Assembly (NCBI RefSeq): GCF_040869045.1
Contig: NC_090320.1
Location: forward strand, 253,146,978-253,210,977
Origin: Eurosta solidaginis
Taxonomy: Eukaryota; Arthropoda; Insecta; Diptera; Tephritidae
DNA: 64,000 bases
Direction of reading: 5' to 3'
The notes below the pieces were generated by a model. The model did not search any database, was not told where the DNA came from, and saw only the letters and a program-made list of their open reading frames with translations. Position 1 is the first letter of the stretch, and each line of letters begins with the position of its first letter. Shown piece after piece: positions 11,351 to 23,395 of this stretch. The translations under genes and the position numbers were made by a program.

Positions 11351-11717
11351 TGTTAGTAGACAGGGAGATTTAAAATCATGACATTATTCAGAAGCTACTT
11401 ACGTTCTAGTACAACTAAGGGAATCTGTTAGGCACCAATAAAAAAGGATACGTCATGTAGCAGTAAAAGGTACTTTAGACGTTTCACGATACAAATTTCG
11501 CATAAGAATATTATGTGGAAGAGCTTAAGACGACGTATACCATCAAAATACGAAGAAAACTTTTTTATTTTGGAAGTTTTGAAATACTCTCCCAGCTTAT
11601 AAATTTTGACAAAAACTCTAGTAATAATGCAAAAAAAATTACTTCGCGCGATATTCCTTTGAAGACATGAAAATCGAGCATCGCTTATTATTTGGGTGTG
11701 TAAGTTGGGTGTGTGGC
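11351..11717. other. unassigned non-coding stretch
   Basis: AT-rich sequence without a recognisable repeat or domain, between the retroposon fragment and SINE copy 3. Confidence 0.4.
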
Positions 11718-12078
11718 GGCCACCGTGGTGTGATGGTAACGTGCTCCGCCTATCACACCGTATGCCCTGGGTTCAACTCCCGGGCAAAGCAACATCAAAA
11801 TTTTAGAAATAAGATTTTTCAATTAGAAGAAAATTTTTCTAAGCGGGGTCGCCCCTCGGCAGTGTCTGGCAAGCGCTCCGATTGTATTTCTGCCATGAAA
11901 AGCTCTCAGTGAAAACTCATCTGCCTTGCAGATGCCGTTCGGAGTCGGCATAAAACATGTAGGTCCCGTCCGACCAATTTGTAGGGAAAAATCAAGAGGA
12001 GCACGACGAAAATTGGAAGAGAAGCTCGGCCTTAGATCTCTTCGGAGGTTATCGCGCCTTACATTTATTGTTTTTTTT
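11718..12078 (+). mobile_element. tRNA-headed SINE, copy 3 (full length)
   Basis: The best complete copy. The head GGCCACCGTGGTGTGATGG is followed by an A-box-like segment, an anticodon-arm-like region and a perfect T-arm/B box GGTTCAACTCC at 11770-11780. The body has AAGCGGGGTCGCCCCTCGGC, AAAGCTCTCAGTGAAAACTC and GGCATAAAACATGTAGGTCC. The 3' end is TTATCGCGCCTTACATTTA followed by a T-run. The head resembles tRNA-Gly by eye. The tail is T-rich, not A-rich, resembling a Pol III terminator. Confidence 0.9.
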
Positions 12079-12299
12079 AAGTTTCTATATATCCACTCTG
12101 TCCAGGCAGATTAATTTTGCTATTATTCATTTCATGATAAAATTATAGTCGAAATGCTTGCCAAACCACTGCGGAGGACCTACCTCATTAGACAATTTTG
12201 GCAGATTATAGATAATGGCTGTGTCTATTAGTTTGTTTCCGAGCTGTATTCCGTCAAGCAAACAAAATATTAACCCAATGAAACACCATAAATGCCAGT

Positions 12300-13520
12300 C
12301 CAAAGAGTGATCGGAACGAGTGAAGAGCAACATAATATCAAATTTACTGTTAACATCAGATCGACATCATCACACGTCACATTAAGATAGCTAAGAGTGT
12401 TCACAATGAGTTAACAGCAACACAGTTACATAACATTCACACACCGAAAAGAAACACACAGCCATATGAAACACCTCACGTCTTGGTAAAATGAGTAATT
12501 AGAACGAGTATGCAACAACACAGTCGACCAATTGGTGAGAGGACCACATCATATTCAAACATACAAGCAGCATCACATCAGATCAATTGTAAACATCAGG
12601 CCAATTGCATCACATCAAATACCTCACATGCTGGTATAACGGGGGATCAGAACGAGTTGACGGCTACATAGTCCCATCACATAAACACACACACAAGCAA
12701 CATCACATCAGATCAACTGTCAAATCAGTAGACAGCAACGTAATCACATACAGCAAATAAATAAAATAAAAAAAAACAAATGTAAGGCGCGATAACCTCC
12801 GAAAAGATTTTAGGCCAAGCTTCTCTTCCAATTGGCGTCATGCTCCTTCCTTAATTTTTCCTAATTTGCGGGACGGGACGTACTTATTTTATGCCGCCTC
12901 CGAACGGCATCTGCACGGCAGAAGAGTTTTCACTGAGAGCTTTTCATTGCAGAAATACACTCGGAGTGCTTGCCTAACACTGCCGAGGGGCGACTCCGCT
13001 TAGAAAAGTTTTATTCTGATTGAAAAACATTGTTTCTAAAATTTTGGTGTTGCTTTTACCGGGACATAAAATCAACTGCCACCAATAGCATAACATCAAA
13101 TACTCACATGCTGGTACAACGAGCGATCGGAACGAGTTGACAGCAACACTATCACATTACATAAACACACACATAAGCAACTTCACACCAAATCCAATGT
13201 CAACATCAGTAAACAGCAACATAATCAGATACGCACTCAACCTGGCCACATCATATAAGATCAATTGTAATCAGAACGTGTTGGCAGCAACACAAATACA
13301 TCACATACACGCTCACACAAACAACAACAACATATCAGATCAATAGTAACTAACATCACATCAAACATACAGTGATCCGATTAAGTTGACAGAAAAATAA
13401 ACAGATCGATCAGTTACACACACAAGGAACATCACACCAAATCAACTGTCAACATCAGATCAATAGCTTCACACATCAGAACATCTTTTTCTCACAAAGA
13501 CACACACCGTCAGCGTGCTT
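12300..13520 (+). repeat. degenerate ~150-bp tandem array
   Basis: Recurring phrases GATCGGAACGAGTTGACAGC, ACATCACATCAGATCAA, TGTCAACATCAGT and CACATGCTGGTA. The GAACGAGT phrase recurs near 12316, 12504, 12652, 13130 and 13274, giving a spacing of about 145-190 bp once the inserted SINE is subtracted. It is CA-rich and non-coding. SINE copy 4 sits inside it. Confidence 0.7.
12757..13064 (-). mobile_element. tRNA-headed SINE, copy 4
   Basis: Minus-strand copy lacking the outer part of the tRNA head; homology stops near 13064 inside the B-box area (plus-strand TTGCTTTTACCGGG). The 3' end at 12757-12790 has the CGCGCCTTACA block followed, on the SINE strand, by a T-rich tail. Confidence 0.8.
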
Positions 13521-14627
13521 TGCACAGAGTATATTAACTTTGATTGGATAACGGTTGGTTGTACAGGTATAAAGAAATCGAGATAGATATAGACTTCCAT
13601 AAATTAAAATCAGCAGCGTCGAAACCAAATTTGATTGAGCCATGTCCTTCCGTCCGTCGATCCGTCCGTCTGTCCGTTACCAGGATAACTTGAGCAAATT
13701 TTGAGGTATCTTCACCAAATTTGGTACACGACCTTCTCTGCACCCACAATAGGTTGGTATTGAAAATGAGCGAAAGCGGATGATAGCCACGTCTACTTTT
13801 TATATATATAACATTTTGGAAAAAAAAGAAAACCTGATTATTTAGTAAATAATACACCTAGAATGTTGAAATTTTACGTGTGGACTGATATTGAAATTTG
13901 AAAAAAAAATTTTTAAATGGCGTGGCAGCGCCCACTTGTGACAAAATCAATTTTACAAATATAAATAATCAAAAATCACTAAACCTATCGTAACAAAATC
14001 CAGCAGAGAGGTTGCCTTAACTATGACGAATGCTTTGAAGAAAAATTAACGAAAACGGTTAAGGATCGGTTAAGGATTTATTTTATATAAAAGATTTTTA
14101 AAAAGGTCGTGGACGAATAAAATAAGCTATATCTTTGCGAAAAATAGCTTTGTATCAATATTATTTTATTTACCAAGTGGATTTATAACAATAAATAGGA
14201 ACAACTTTAAAAAAATGGGCTTGGCACCGCCCCTTTTATGACTAAGAAATTTTCTATATTTCGAGAGCCACAACTCAAAGAAGGTTAACGGATCTTAATA
14301 AAATTGGGTACACAAATTTTCCGTATAGTAGAAAATATTTCTGGTAAAGATGGACGAGATTGGTTAAAGAACACGGCAATTTAGATATAAAACATAAAAG
14401 GGTCGTGGACTAGAATAATAAGCTATAACTTAGCAAAAAATAGTTTTGAATCAATGATATTTCATGTATCAAGTTTTATTGTAAGAGGAAATGGGGAGAC
14501 ATTTTTTTTAAACGGGCGGTGCCACGTGTTATGTAGAAAAGTAATTTATCTGAAATGAAGTGTGCAGCTGAAGCTCATGCTGAGTATATAATGTTCTGTT
14601 ACATCCGAACTTAGACACCTTTACTTG
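13521..14627 (+). mobile_element. DINE-1-like element, copy 2 (short, diverged)
   Basis: Plus-strand copy. Near the 5' end are CAGAGTATATTAACTTTGAT and TTGATTGAGCCATGTCC with a GTCCGTC block (13648-13676). The 3' end has TTATGTAGA-type sequence, a decayed GTTCTG/CCGAAC hairpin (14594-14610) and TTTACTTG. The outermost 5' motif TACTCAGTTGAG is missing. There is no internal 128-bp array. Repeated GGGCxxGGCxCCGCCC blocks identify it as a relative of the larger copies. Confidence 0.6.
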
Positions 14628-16384
14628 GTTTTAATACGATTAAGTGCTTAATTTTTTTATTTCCTACAAACAAATACGTACATATGTACAATTGCAATTC
14701 AACTTCTTTTTAATTACCGTAACGGAAACGAGTGCGACATTTTTAATTAGCGCCATGGAGCGTACGATAACATATAGTTAAATAATTGGATGTAAATATT
14801 GCTTTCGTTGCAATATTATTTGGACATAACGGTTTTAACACTTCGGTTGAGACAAGGTGTTTGATTGTACCATTTTAACTTTCCGAAGTTATGTAAGCGC
14901 ATCAACATCAGAAAAGTATGCTATGGACATTTTATTCTTAATTTCTTAAGTTTTACTATTTTATAACTACTATATGGTCAATTTTAAAAGTAGCTAACAT
15001 GGTGAAGTAAAGCTGCGGACGTGTGTAACGTACGTATACGTATGCCGTACGAACATACGTTTGAGCGAAATTTGTGCCCGTAGTGGCAACGATAAAATGT
15101 TGCAATTGACCTGTTTGAGTGTATGTTTATGGAAACATCAATTCTTTCTATTTTAATTTTTGATCCTGTAAAATGCTGGAATTAATATTAAATAAGTATA
15201 AATACATATCTATAATCTGCACTTTTACCCAATTATTTCCACAATATTTCTAACTTTAACTAGGTGTTTTTGCATAAAACTGCGAACGGTCCAAACTTAG
15301 TGCGCAAAAGTTTACTAGGCAACTCTTTTTATAGTGAGAGAGCGATCAGCTGATACGTTCTTACGAGAAATATCAAAATTGTTTGTCGGAGAGTTTTCGT
15401 TTACATTGCAAATTCATAAGATAGCTGACACTTTTGTGTACGTACGTTCGTGGTTAACTTCAGCTTTTTGGGCTAAGGCTCCTCTTACACTCTGAGTACC
15501 CACTACAGATCTCATCTGCCGAAAAAAATTTAATTTTTTGGGTGACCAAAAGTTAGAAGCGATTTTAAGTATTCGCAAGTCAGTAAAATATCATTCATTT
15601 TCACGTTTTGAGCAACATCTTTGTTTTTTTCCATCCTAGAATTTTGGAGCGGAACAATATAGACACACAACGGATATATTTCCTAAAGTCAAAGAAGAAA
15701 AATTTACATACTTCAAATGCTGCAAATAATTTGTGGCAGAAAGGTTTTTTTGTAAGGCACTCAATGTATAATTAACTCAATAACTTACACGACAAACCAA
15801 TTCGATAGCTAAATATACGAAGAGCAGTTGGTTTGCGACTCACACATGGGCACTTCTTGCCGTTACAATACTGCACCTTTTGTAAAATTCTTAAGTATCT
15901 AAGGAATGGAAATGAGCTAGCTTTTATTCTAAGTATTTTTTTTTGATGAGCAAGCATTTTTGCTCATGGTATGGTAGAATCCTGAATAAAAGCGTAAGGT
16001 GTGCTATGTGCGAAATATATGTAGAATATAGATTCAGGCGAATGGTGATGTATTGGTATGCTGTTCGTAATAAAATAAGAGTTACTTTGACAAGTTAAAG
16101 GAGAATTTCATTTTCATAACGATATTTTTGTTTTGCTACAAAAGAAGGGTTAAAAAACATTTGCAAATGATTTTTCACAATATTTATGCCGATATATGTA
16201 TGTACATATGTGTATGTGTTTCGACAAATAAATCTTAAAATAAAAATATTTTATACCAACAAATATTACTAGTATTATTTAATGTACAGCTTTGCTCATT
16301 TGATCATTTTAATTTCAGAATTTGCTTTGATTATAAGCGAACGCGAATGCCAACTATTTAAACGGTTGAACAAATATCAACTTT
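14628..16384. other. unassigned non-coding DNA
   Basis: AT-rich with no recognised ORF. A CG-containing pair of imperfect inverted blocks (TGAAGTAAAGCTGCGGACGT near 15004 and the inverse of TGAAGTTAACCACGAACGT near 15440-15464) may bound a small DNA element, but no target duplication is visible. Confidence 0.4.
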
Positions 16385-16925
16385 GCCAATATCATTATAC
16401 CATTCGTAAAAATGATATGGTATATTAAGTTTGTCACAGATCTGAAAATTGTTAGTCCTTAAAGGAGAAGGAATAGACGCACAAATAAATATAGCAAAGT
16501 GATTAGAATGACGATCTGAGTTGTCCGTCTTTTTGTTTGACCGTGTGTCTGTTTGAACACAGATTATTCACTCAATTTTTTTTTTGATATCTTGATCACT
16601 TTTGTTGAGCGTGTATATTTTGGTGTACGATTAGATATTTTTCAGAACCGAATGGACTGAACCACTATAGCATATATTCCACATATAACAGAATTATTAG
16701 AAAAGAAGTATGTTGACATATCTTCCTCAATTTACCAGATTGAAGCCCCAAATTTCACCAAATACTTTCGTATATGGAAAGTACAATTGTATGAAAAGAT
16801 CGTAGAGATCAGTTGAATATATAGCATACATTCCATACAAACAATTGTACAAAAACGATTATTCCAATATAACGATTGGGATGAGAAATTCATGTAAGGT
16901 ATGATGTTTTTGGAATAACTGAGCA
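16385..16925 (+). repeat. decayed dispersed repeat with GTCY-like block
   Basis: Contains ATGATATGGTATATTAAGTT, AGAATGACGATCTGAG and a degenerate GTCCGTCTTTTTGTTTGACCG block, followed by ACCGAATGGACTGAACCACT and ATATTCCACATATAAC. This order resembles a common fly repeat related to DINE-type elements. It is too diverged to place firmly. Confidence 0.4.
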
Positions 16926-16927
16926 TA

Positions 16928-17335
16928 ACTAGAGCTCGACCAGATGTTGAAGTTAAGTCACAAAAGAGGCAATTTTATTTAAAACAAATAATGTCGTGGT
17001 TTTTGAGTAGAGTTTCATCGGAGTCTTATCGAGAGCAACTGCTATCGATAAGTTATTGTTTTGTTATCAGTTAATTGTCGAAAGCAAATCATTTCTGGGG
17101 TTTTTATTTTGTATTGGCATATTATTTCCGAGTCACCAGTTTTTTATTGGTTTCTTATCGGTTTGTTATCGATGGATTGCAGATGTATCGGCGGTTATAC
17201 ATTGAAGTTTTATCGGTATCTGTTTCAAAAAAACAGATAGCACTCCGATAGAAAATTGGTAGTTCCTCGATAACAAAGCTACTTTACGATAAAAAAACCG
17301 ATAACTTTTCAAGTCAAATCGACAAACTGTATATA
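16928..17335 (+). repeat. dispersed repeat with TTATCG satellite-like body
   Basis: Begins ACTAGAGCTCGACCAGATG and passes into repeated TTATCGGTTTGTTATCGATG phrases. It aligns by eye with 51,145-51,953, sharing the start (CTAGAGCTCG.CCAG) and the later GGTATCTGTTTC block. Non-coding. Confidence 0.6.
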
Positions 17336-17429
17336 TATCTCTTTTAGGTATCATCTGCATTCGTTGATTTCTAGTAACTGTTTGCATTCGGTTGTCACTC
17401 ACATTCAGTTTCGCTAGCGGAATATATCG

Positions 17430-17665
17430 TCCCGAGTCTGAGCTTCGAAAGAGATCTTGGGCCACAAATAAGACGAATGGTTCGTTTTTGGGTGCAGAAA
17501 CTGCAGAACATTCTACACACATGTATAGCGATGGTTCCAAATTAACGGAAAGGGTCGGGTCTGATGTGTACTGTATCGATACAGAAACAAGTAGATCCTA
17601 CAGGCTTCCAGATTACTGCAGCGTCTTTTAGGCAGAAATTACAGCTGTAAAGAAAGCGGCGACAG
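17430..17665 (+). pseudogene. R1-like retrotransposon RNase H fragment
   Basis: Plus-strand frame with MYSDGSKLTERVGSDVYC, YRLPDYCSVF and, after a stop codon, AEITAVKKA. The YSDGSK start and the SVFxAE helix are the first two signature blocks of the RNase H domain in R1/I-type LINEs. The rest of the domain is missing. Confidence 0.6.
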
Positions 17666-17679
17666 ACTGAAGGTTTCAA

Positions 17680-19160
17680 CTCCGTGGAAAACTTATGTAA
17701 GAACGAAAATGGCAACCTTCTAACCGATGTCCAGAGAGTACTAAGTTATGGAGGGAATACTTATCTGCTCTTCTCTGATAACGGAGTAAATGTTTTGCAC
17801 CCAATTATGATGAAGCCAGAATAGCAATACCCAGATTAAAAAAGGACTATGCCGAGGGCGCGAGGAGTTGGTAAGGCGTATACATCAGCTTCTTTGCAAA
17901 ATATGGTCGTACGAGTGCATGCCTAACGATGGGAATCTAGCTGTCCTTTGCCCAGTACACAAGAAGGGAGATCCTACAGTCTGCCAAACTACCGCGGAAT
18001 CAGCCTGCTCAATATCGCATAAAAGGACATTGGAAAAAACTGATGAAAAAATAATTGATATACATCACCTCATCCTCGATTTTAAAGTCGCTTCTGATAG
18101 CTGCCTGTATGCTGCTATCTTGAATATGGCTACCCCGCAAACCTTATAAGGCTGTGCGAAATAGCACCACCAGCTTTGTCAGAATAGAAAAGACCTCTCG
18201 AGCCGTGCAAAACTTAGCGAGGTTTCAGACAGGGTGACCCCCTATCGTCCGTTTCTTTAATTTGATGCTCAGCCTGAACACACGCGTCGTAAGTTCTGCT
18301 TACTCCAATCTGTAACAAGAAGCGAAAAAATGGGTATATGAAGACAAAACGAAGTACCTGCGTTCATCGTGCAAATAGTCGGTGCATTTTTGCCTCGGTA
18401 ATCATACCAGTGTTGCCAGCTTTAATATCGAAATAGTAAAAAAAAGTGTAAGACGCGATAACCTCCGAAGAGATCTAAGGCCGAGCTTCTCTTCCAATTT
18501 GCGTCGTGCTCCTCTCGATTTTCCCTCCAAATTGGCCGGATGGGACCTACGTGTTTTATGCCGACTCCGAACGGCATCTGCAATGCAGATGAGTTTTCAC
18601 TGAGAGCTTTTCATGGCAGAAATACATTCAGAGCGCGTGCCAGACACTGCCGAGGGGCGACCCCGCTTAGAAAATTTTTTTTCTAATTGAAAATCCTTAT
18701 TTCTAAAATTTTGATGTTACTTTGCCCGGGCTGTGAACCTAGGGCATACAGTGTGGTAGGCGGAGCACGCTACCATCACACCACGGCGGCCGAAATAGTA
18801 AAAACTTCGTTATGGAAACAGCCTTAACACAAACTACCACATTGTCCTTGGAATTCACCGAATAAATGCTACTTGGTTTAGAAGGCAGTTGTAAAGTAAA
18901 ATCCCATCATTCTCTACAAGTCTCAACATCAATTGAGACGGCTTCGGAATGGCTCATGAAAAAAGTTCTTCAAATTTATAAGGACTTCTACGCATTGGTG
19001 ACAGTGAGTACCGAAGAAGTTTAATGATGAGCTGTTGGTGTTGTGTTAACACAACATGGGCTTTACGAAGATATCAGCATAGCACAGCGAGGGCTATATT
19101 ATGCGAACTAAAGGTGATACTCCAGCTAAGAAAGTATTTTTATAGAAGTCGGAAAGTTAT
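17680..19160 (+). pseudogene. RTE-like retrotransposon, internally deleted, interrupted by a SINE
   Basis: Plus-strand series of frames in the right order: NGNLLTDVQ and LWREY (about 17710-17760), LVRRIHQLLCKIW (17868), NLAVLCPVHKKGDP (17925-17970), the HHLILDF motif A region (18065), RGFRQGDPLSS (18220) and a block matching the segment before the thumb (18340-18430). SINE copy 5 follows at 18443-18790. Beyond it come IYKDFYALV and the MRTKGDTPAKKVF block (19100-19135) near the C-terminus. Motif A keeps its Asp, but the FADD catalytic segment is gone and stops are frequent. Confidence 0.65.
18443..18790 (-). mobile_element. tRNA-headed SINE, copy 5, with 14-bp target duplication
   Basis: Full-length minus-strand copy. 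CGAAATAGTAAAAA lies at 18429-18442 and 18791-18804. The B box is nearly intact (GGTTCACAGCCC on the SINE strand) and the A-box-like segment is intact. Both ends of the insertion are therefore visible, and the SINE is younger than the RTE-like element it splits. Confidence 0.9.
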
Positions 19161-21240
19161 TTTAAAATTCAACAGTTTTTGAGTAAAGAAATATGAACCA
19201 ATGGGTGTATTTAGATTGTGACATGAAAAAATCACCAGTTGGCAATAGAGAGCTATAAAACAAAAGAAACAGTAAAACCGGTCACCGTCAACCACTAATC
19301 ATAAAATCCGAATTCACAAAATTCTTTTTTTATTCACATCTGAATGGTATTATCTTATCAAAAATCCCAGCAAGAATTTCAATTGACTCTTAAGGAGATT
19401 TGCACAAAGAAAAAAAAAACACTGTCGTCACTAATAGATATGTATGTAATAGCGCAGTTCACTAACAGAAGAAATCGAATAAAATACCATTATAAATATG
19501 ACCAAAAATGTCAGTGAGCTCCTACTTTAAGTTAAGCTTAATGTTTTTTTGGGGCGCACAAGGCACTAGCTGACTTACAGCTGCAATATGTTGTGCATTA
19601 GAAAATGAAAAGGTAGTAAAAAAATTAACAAAATGTTCTTATTCCTTTCACCAGTTTTAGCAAAACTAAATTCCTGTTAGCGCCATTTTAGCGCTGCGAA
19701 AACGTTCATGCTTGTCGCAAAGGTGACATTGTGGCCAAAACAGCAATGCGCCACAGCTGTCGAGTGATAACTGATGAATGCTGCTAAAGCTCTAGATCTA
19801 TGTACATTTATCTGCCACTACACAAAATGCTTAATGAAACTGTGCAATCAATCGAGCGTAACGATGAGAAAAGTCAATGAAATTGATGTTGCATTGATGA
19901 TGTGCAGTCAAATCAAGTCAGTGGACAGGCTAAGTTAGTCGGTGGGTTTTGTACGTATTAAGTACAGATACCATTGCATTGATGAAGCATTAAAAAAAAC
20001 TAAAATAGATAGAGTCAACCATTGAGGAAACAGTTAGCGAGTCAGGCATGCACAACTTAGCCAGAAGGGCAGGCAACATTGAGAATCGATCAGATAACTT
20101 GTTCTCCCTGTGAGTTAAAAGGATTCTTGACTGCTTAGTTTTAAAGTTATACTGAAAGTGAATAGCTTAGTTCGTTGAAGCATTTCTAATTTTACGGCAA
20201 ACACAAAATGTTACTTTTTCCAAAAAATTTTTTGGAATTTCAAATGATATTGTTTATGATATCACAAGGAATATAACAGCAGCCTAATGACGTAAGGCAT
20301 AAATATTTCACTTTGAAAAAGAACGTTGTGTAAGAGACTTAAATTATGAGCATTTTCTTACGTTTGTTTCATTGGCCATTGAGTGCGCTTCTAATTATCA
20401 ACTGGTTAGTGACATATTCTAAAGACATAGTTTAAAACTTATATCCCAAAGCGAGGTTTTTCAAAGCAAAATAAGGTGGCTCAACGCGCAGCCAATAACT
20501 AAGAGCCCCCAGTGCTCTCCCCCAATGAATACATACAAGGTGTAACAGGTGCATAGCGAACCCTCTCTAAAATAACGCATAGTCCACTAAAATAGCAATT
20601 AATATAATTATAAAAAAACTATTCGCCCGTTGAATAACCAAAGCTTAGATAAACACAATTCACACTATGGCAAAATTGCAAAATCATAACTGCTAAGGCC
20701 ATTACAATATTATTCAACATAAATTATTGAACTAACAATGCGGTTGGCTAACATCAATGGAATGCCGAATATGAAACCCTTGTCCGTTCACAGCTAATAA
20801 ATTCTGCTTATTACTTACATACAACCAATAATGTGAATTAACCAAATACTCACATTGATCTGCTGACTGTGCAAGCATGCATACAAATCTACATGTATGC
20901 AAGCAGGCATACAAACCTACATCTATGTATACCCCATTACCAATGTACATATTTTTTTGTTTATTAGTATTAAGATAATTATGAATGTGTAGGTTAAGTA
21001 AATAACTATAAAAGAGAAAGAATTTATTTAATAAAAAGAATTAATATTTGACTACCAAACCCTTCACATCTTTTTACTCTAAATCAAACATTTCACTAGA
21101 TTGAACTGACTGCTCAACTAAGACCTCGCATAGACTGAATTTCTCCAAATGATACCGGAATTTGTTTGACGACCGAATGAAAAAAATGACAGCTAGGTGC
21201 CATGTCTCATGTTATAAAATAATTTATTCCTCTTGACAAA
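19161..21240. other. unassigned non-coding DNA
   Basis: About 2 kb of AT-rich sequence with no recognisable domain and no member of the window's repeat families. Short CATACAAA/CTACATG duplications occur near 20870-20930. It is the longest stretch that looks like single-copy host DNA. Confidence 0.5.
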
Positions 21241-21480
21241 TGCTAGAAGTTTTGAGAACCTAGCTTCATAGCTGCCTTGAGATCTGACAACCCTGCCACA
21301 TCTTTTATCTGCAGCCATGAACTCGTAAGCGCAGGACACGAATACAGCATGTGCTCAACCACATCTTCATGCAGCCCGCATATTCTACATCTGTTGTTAC
21401 TAACGAGGCTCAGTTTATATGCATGTGACGCTAGAAGGCAGTGTCCAGTTAATATCGTAGGACTTGCACATGAATTAGGA
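21241..21480 (-). pseudogene. R1-like retrotransposon C-terminal Cys-His block
   Basis: An open minus-strand frame reads ILTGHCLLASHAYKL, then CRICGLHEDVVEHMLYSCPA. This is the C-x2-C...H...C zinc-binding block that follows RNase H in R1/I-like LINEs. All four metal ligands remain. The frame is open for about 60 codons. Upstream parts are not joined to it. Confidence 0.65.
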
Positions 21481-22150
21481 AACTCGTCAGTCTCGCGCTA
21501 CTTACTACGTCATTGCTCTATGTTGAGTAATATGAAACTTCTGCCTACTTTTGATCTCACCCATTGTGGATTGGACGCCTACCTTAGAATCATCGAGCGC
21601 AGAGACCTCGGTTGCCAACTCACCGAATTTTTTCATTTCCTTTTATCCCTTTTTGACCGAGAACCCAGTACTTATATGTCGTCCGGCTTGAACAAAGTCT
21701 TCCCAACGATTGTTTTCATTCCAGAGCACTTCTTGGTGAAGTACTGTGAGATATGGATGCCTTAATCGCTGCCTGACAAATAAATATATGCATATACTGA
21801 CGCAAATGAAGCTCTAGCATGTTTCATTGACCTGTTTACCCCTCACCAATTCCCTTTCGCTACTGCGTTCACGATATGAATTTTTGCTGCTGATTTTCAG
21901 GTCCGGGAGGTCAATTTCTCTCTTCCCTGTTCGCAGCATCATTGAACTGCTTGTCCACTTTCAGCATCTCCTCCTCTAAGGTTATACCCTCGTCATTTGT
22001 GGCTACTTATAGACTATCGAGGTCCGTTTATACCTCCACACCTCTTAGAATATTATGTTTATTTTTAAGACTTACAGCACCCTTGAGCCGTTTGTCAGCT
22101 TCCCAAAAATCTACCACAGGGCTATGATCTCGTCCGTTGGCGTTTATTTC
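21481..22150. other. unassigned, possibly LINE-derived stretch
   Basis: The plus-strand frame at 21,277-21,765 is antisense to the Cys-His block and is not a gene. On the minus strand around 21,930-22,130, a partly open Lys/Glu-rich frame is visible but I do not recognise it. Confidence 0.35.
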
Positions 22151-23395
22151 AGCAAGCTGTTATAGAAGCTTCATGTGCAGAATATGGCTGGGAAAGCTGC
22201 GGTTGCTTTGTACTGCTGTCGAGAGCCACTTAGCAAAATTCTTGGGCCTTCTGCATGGGTCCCACATCGGACTAATGCTGTGGTAGTCTAGCTGGTTCTC
22301 TGCTTATACATTCAGGTGTGGTGAAAAGCACTAGACACTTCCTCTGCGATCAAAATTGGGAAGCAGTGTACCGTTTGGCGATAATTGGAATAGGTGAGGA
22401 CTTTGTTCTATACATATAATGGCACTAAACGGAATGCTGAATATGTATCAGGTTTATATCCTGAGCCAACCTCCGGGGCGTCAGCTTCCTCTCTCTTCTA
22501 TATACACCGCGCAAGAGAGCAAAGACGTAAGGAATCAATATGCAACGGGAGTCTGGTGAATCTGGTCACGATTGGATCGTAGTTGAAAGGGTGGGCTGGA
22601 AATGGAGTATCCTGTCATGAGCTCGGTGCTAGCTGCAAATTTAGGCCAACTGATCACTGCAGCATCTTCCATGCGAAAGTCGTCGCCTTAAAGGTTACGG
22701 TACATGGAAAGCTATCCACCGCTGTAACTTTTGGGGAATTTAAAATTTGTGCAGATAGGATGCTTGACCTCGCTTGCAGCGGCAATTAGCTTCTCTTTAT
22801 GAGAATTATCTGGAAGCCTGGGCATAACACATCCCTGGCGGTTTTAAGACTAATATTATACAGGCAGACATAAGCGAACTAAGTGTATTTGCCCGTTGAG
22901 ACTTTGGGACTCTCCTGGCAATTTGCTCACAGATTCTAAGCAAGTGGGCATCGAGCCAGCTAGGCAAATACTAGGCTGAAACCACCTCTTGTTTTGTGCC
23001 CAGGTCTTTCTGGTCCATTTTTCACTCAAAACCTTTCACAAGCTTATCTATCTGTTAAATGTGTATAGTGCCATTGTGTGGAATCATTCAGTCACTTTAT
23101 GCTCAGCGGTATATCCTTAGCGAGAACGAGGCGTAAATATCTCGCTCGAAACATGTTTAACGCTCAGGTAGGGACTTTCTAAGAGCGGCGTTTGCCTTAT
23201 TAATAGCTTTTCCGTTGCCATGCAGCGATTTTCTAAATAACTGCGAGCCGGTTCCACTCTTAGAATATGTCAAAAAAGAGCAGACCAACATAAATTTGTC
23301 TAAATGAGCTGTTGCTAAACTGAACATCTGCCCGCCAGCCTAAACTAACTTAACTTAAGCTTACCAAACCGCTCATAGCCTAACCTAACCTAACT
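22151..23395 (+). pseudogene. R1-like retrotransposon 3' half with CCTAA-type tail
   Basis: Near 22180 the plus strand reads AGKAAVALYCCRE, the segment after the RT thumb in R1-like LINEs. RNase H remnants follow: VSCHELGASCKF, a DHCSIFHAKVVALK helix (22640-22690) and KPGHN-like sequence near 22815. The element ends with GCCTAACCTAACCTAACTAG (23378-23397). Several stops and frame changes are present. The CCTAA repeats look like a 3' tail and are too short and misplaced to be a telomere. Confidence 0.55.

Noticed and set aside
11718..11790. Functional tRNA-Gly gene at the SINE head
   Set aside because: No closing acceptor stem, repeated with the same body at eight places; it is the SINE promoter head.
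21277..21765. 162-codon plus-strand ORF
   Set aside because: It lies antisense to a clear R1-like Cys-His block on the minus strand over its first part and has no domain of its own.
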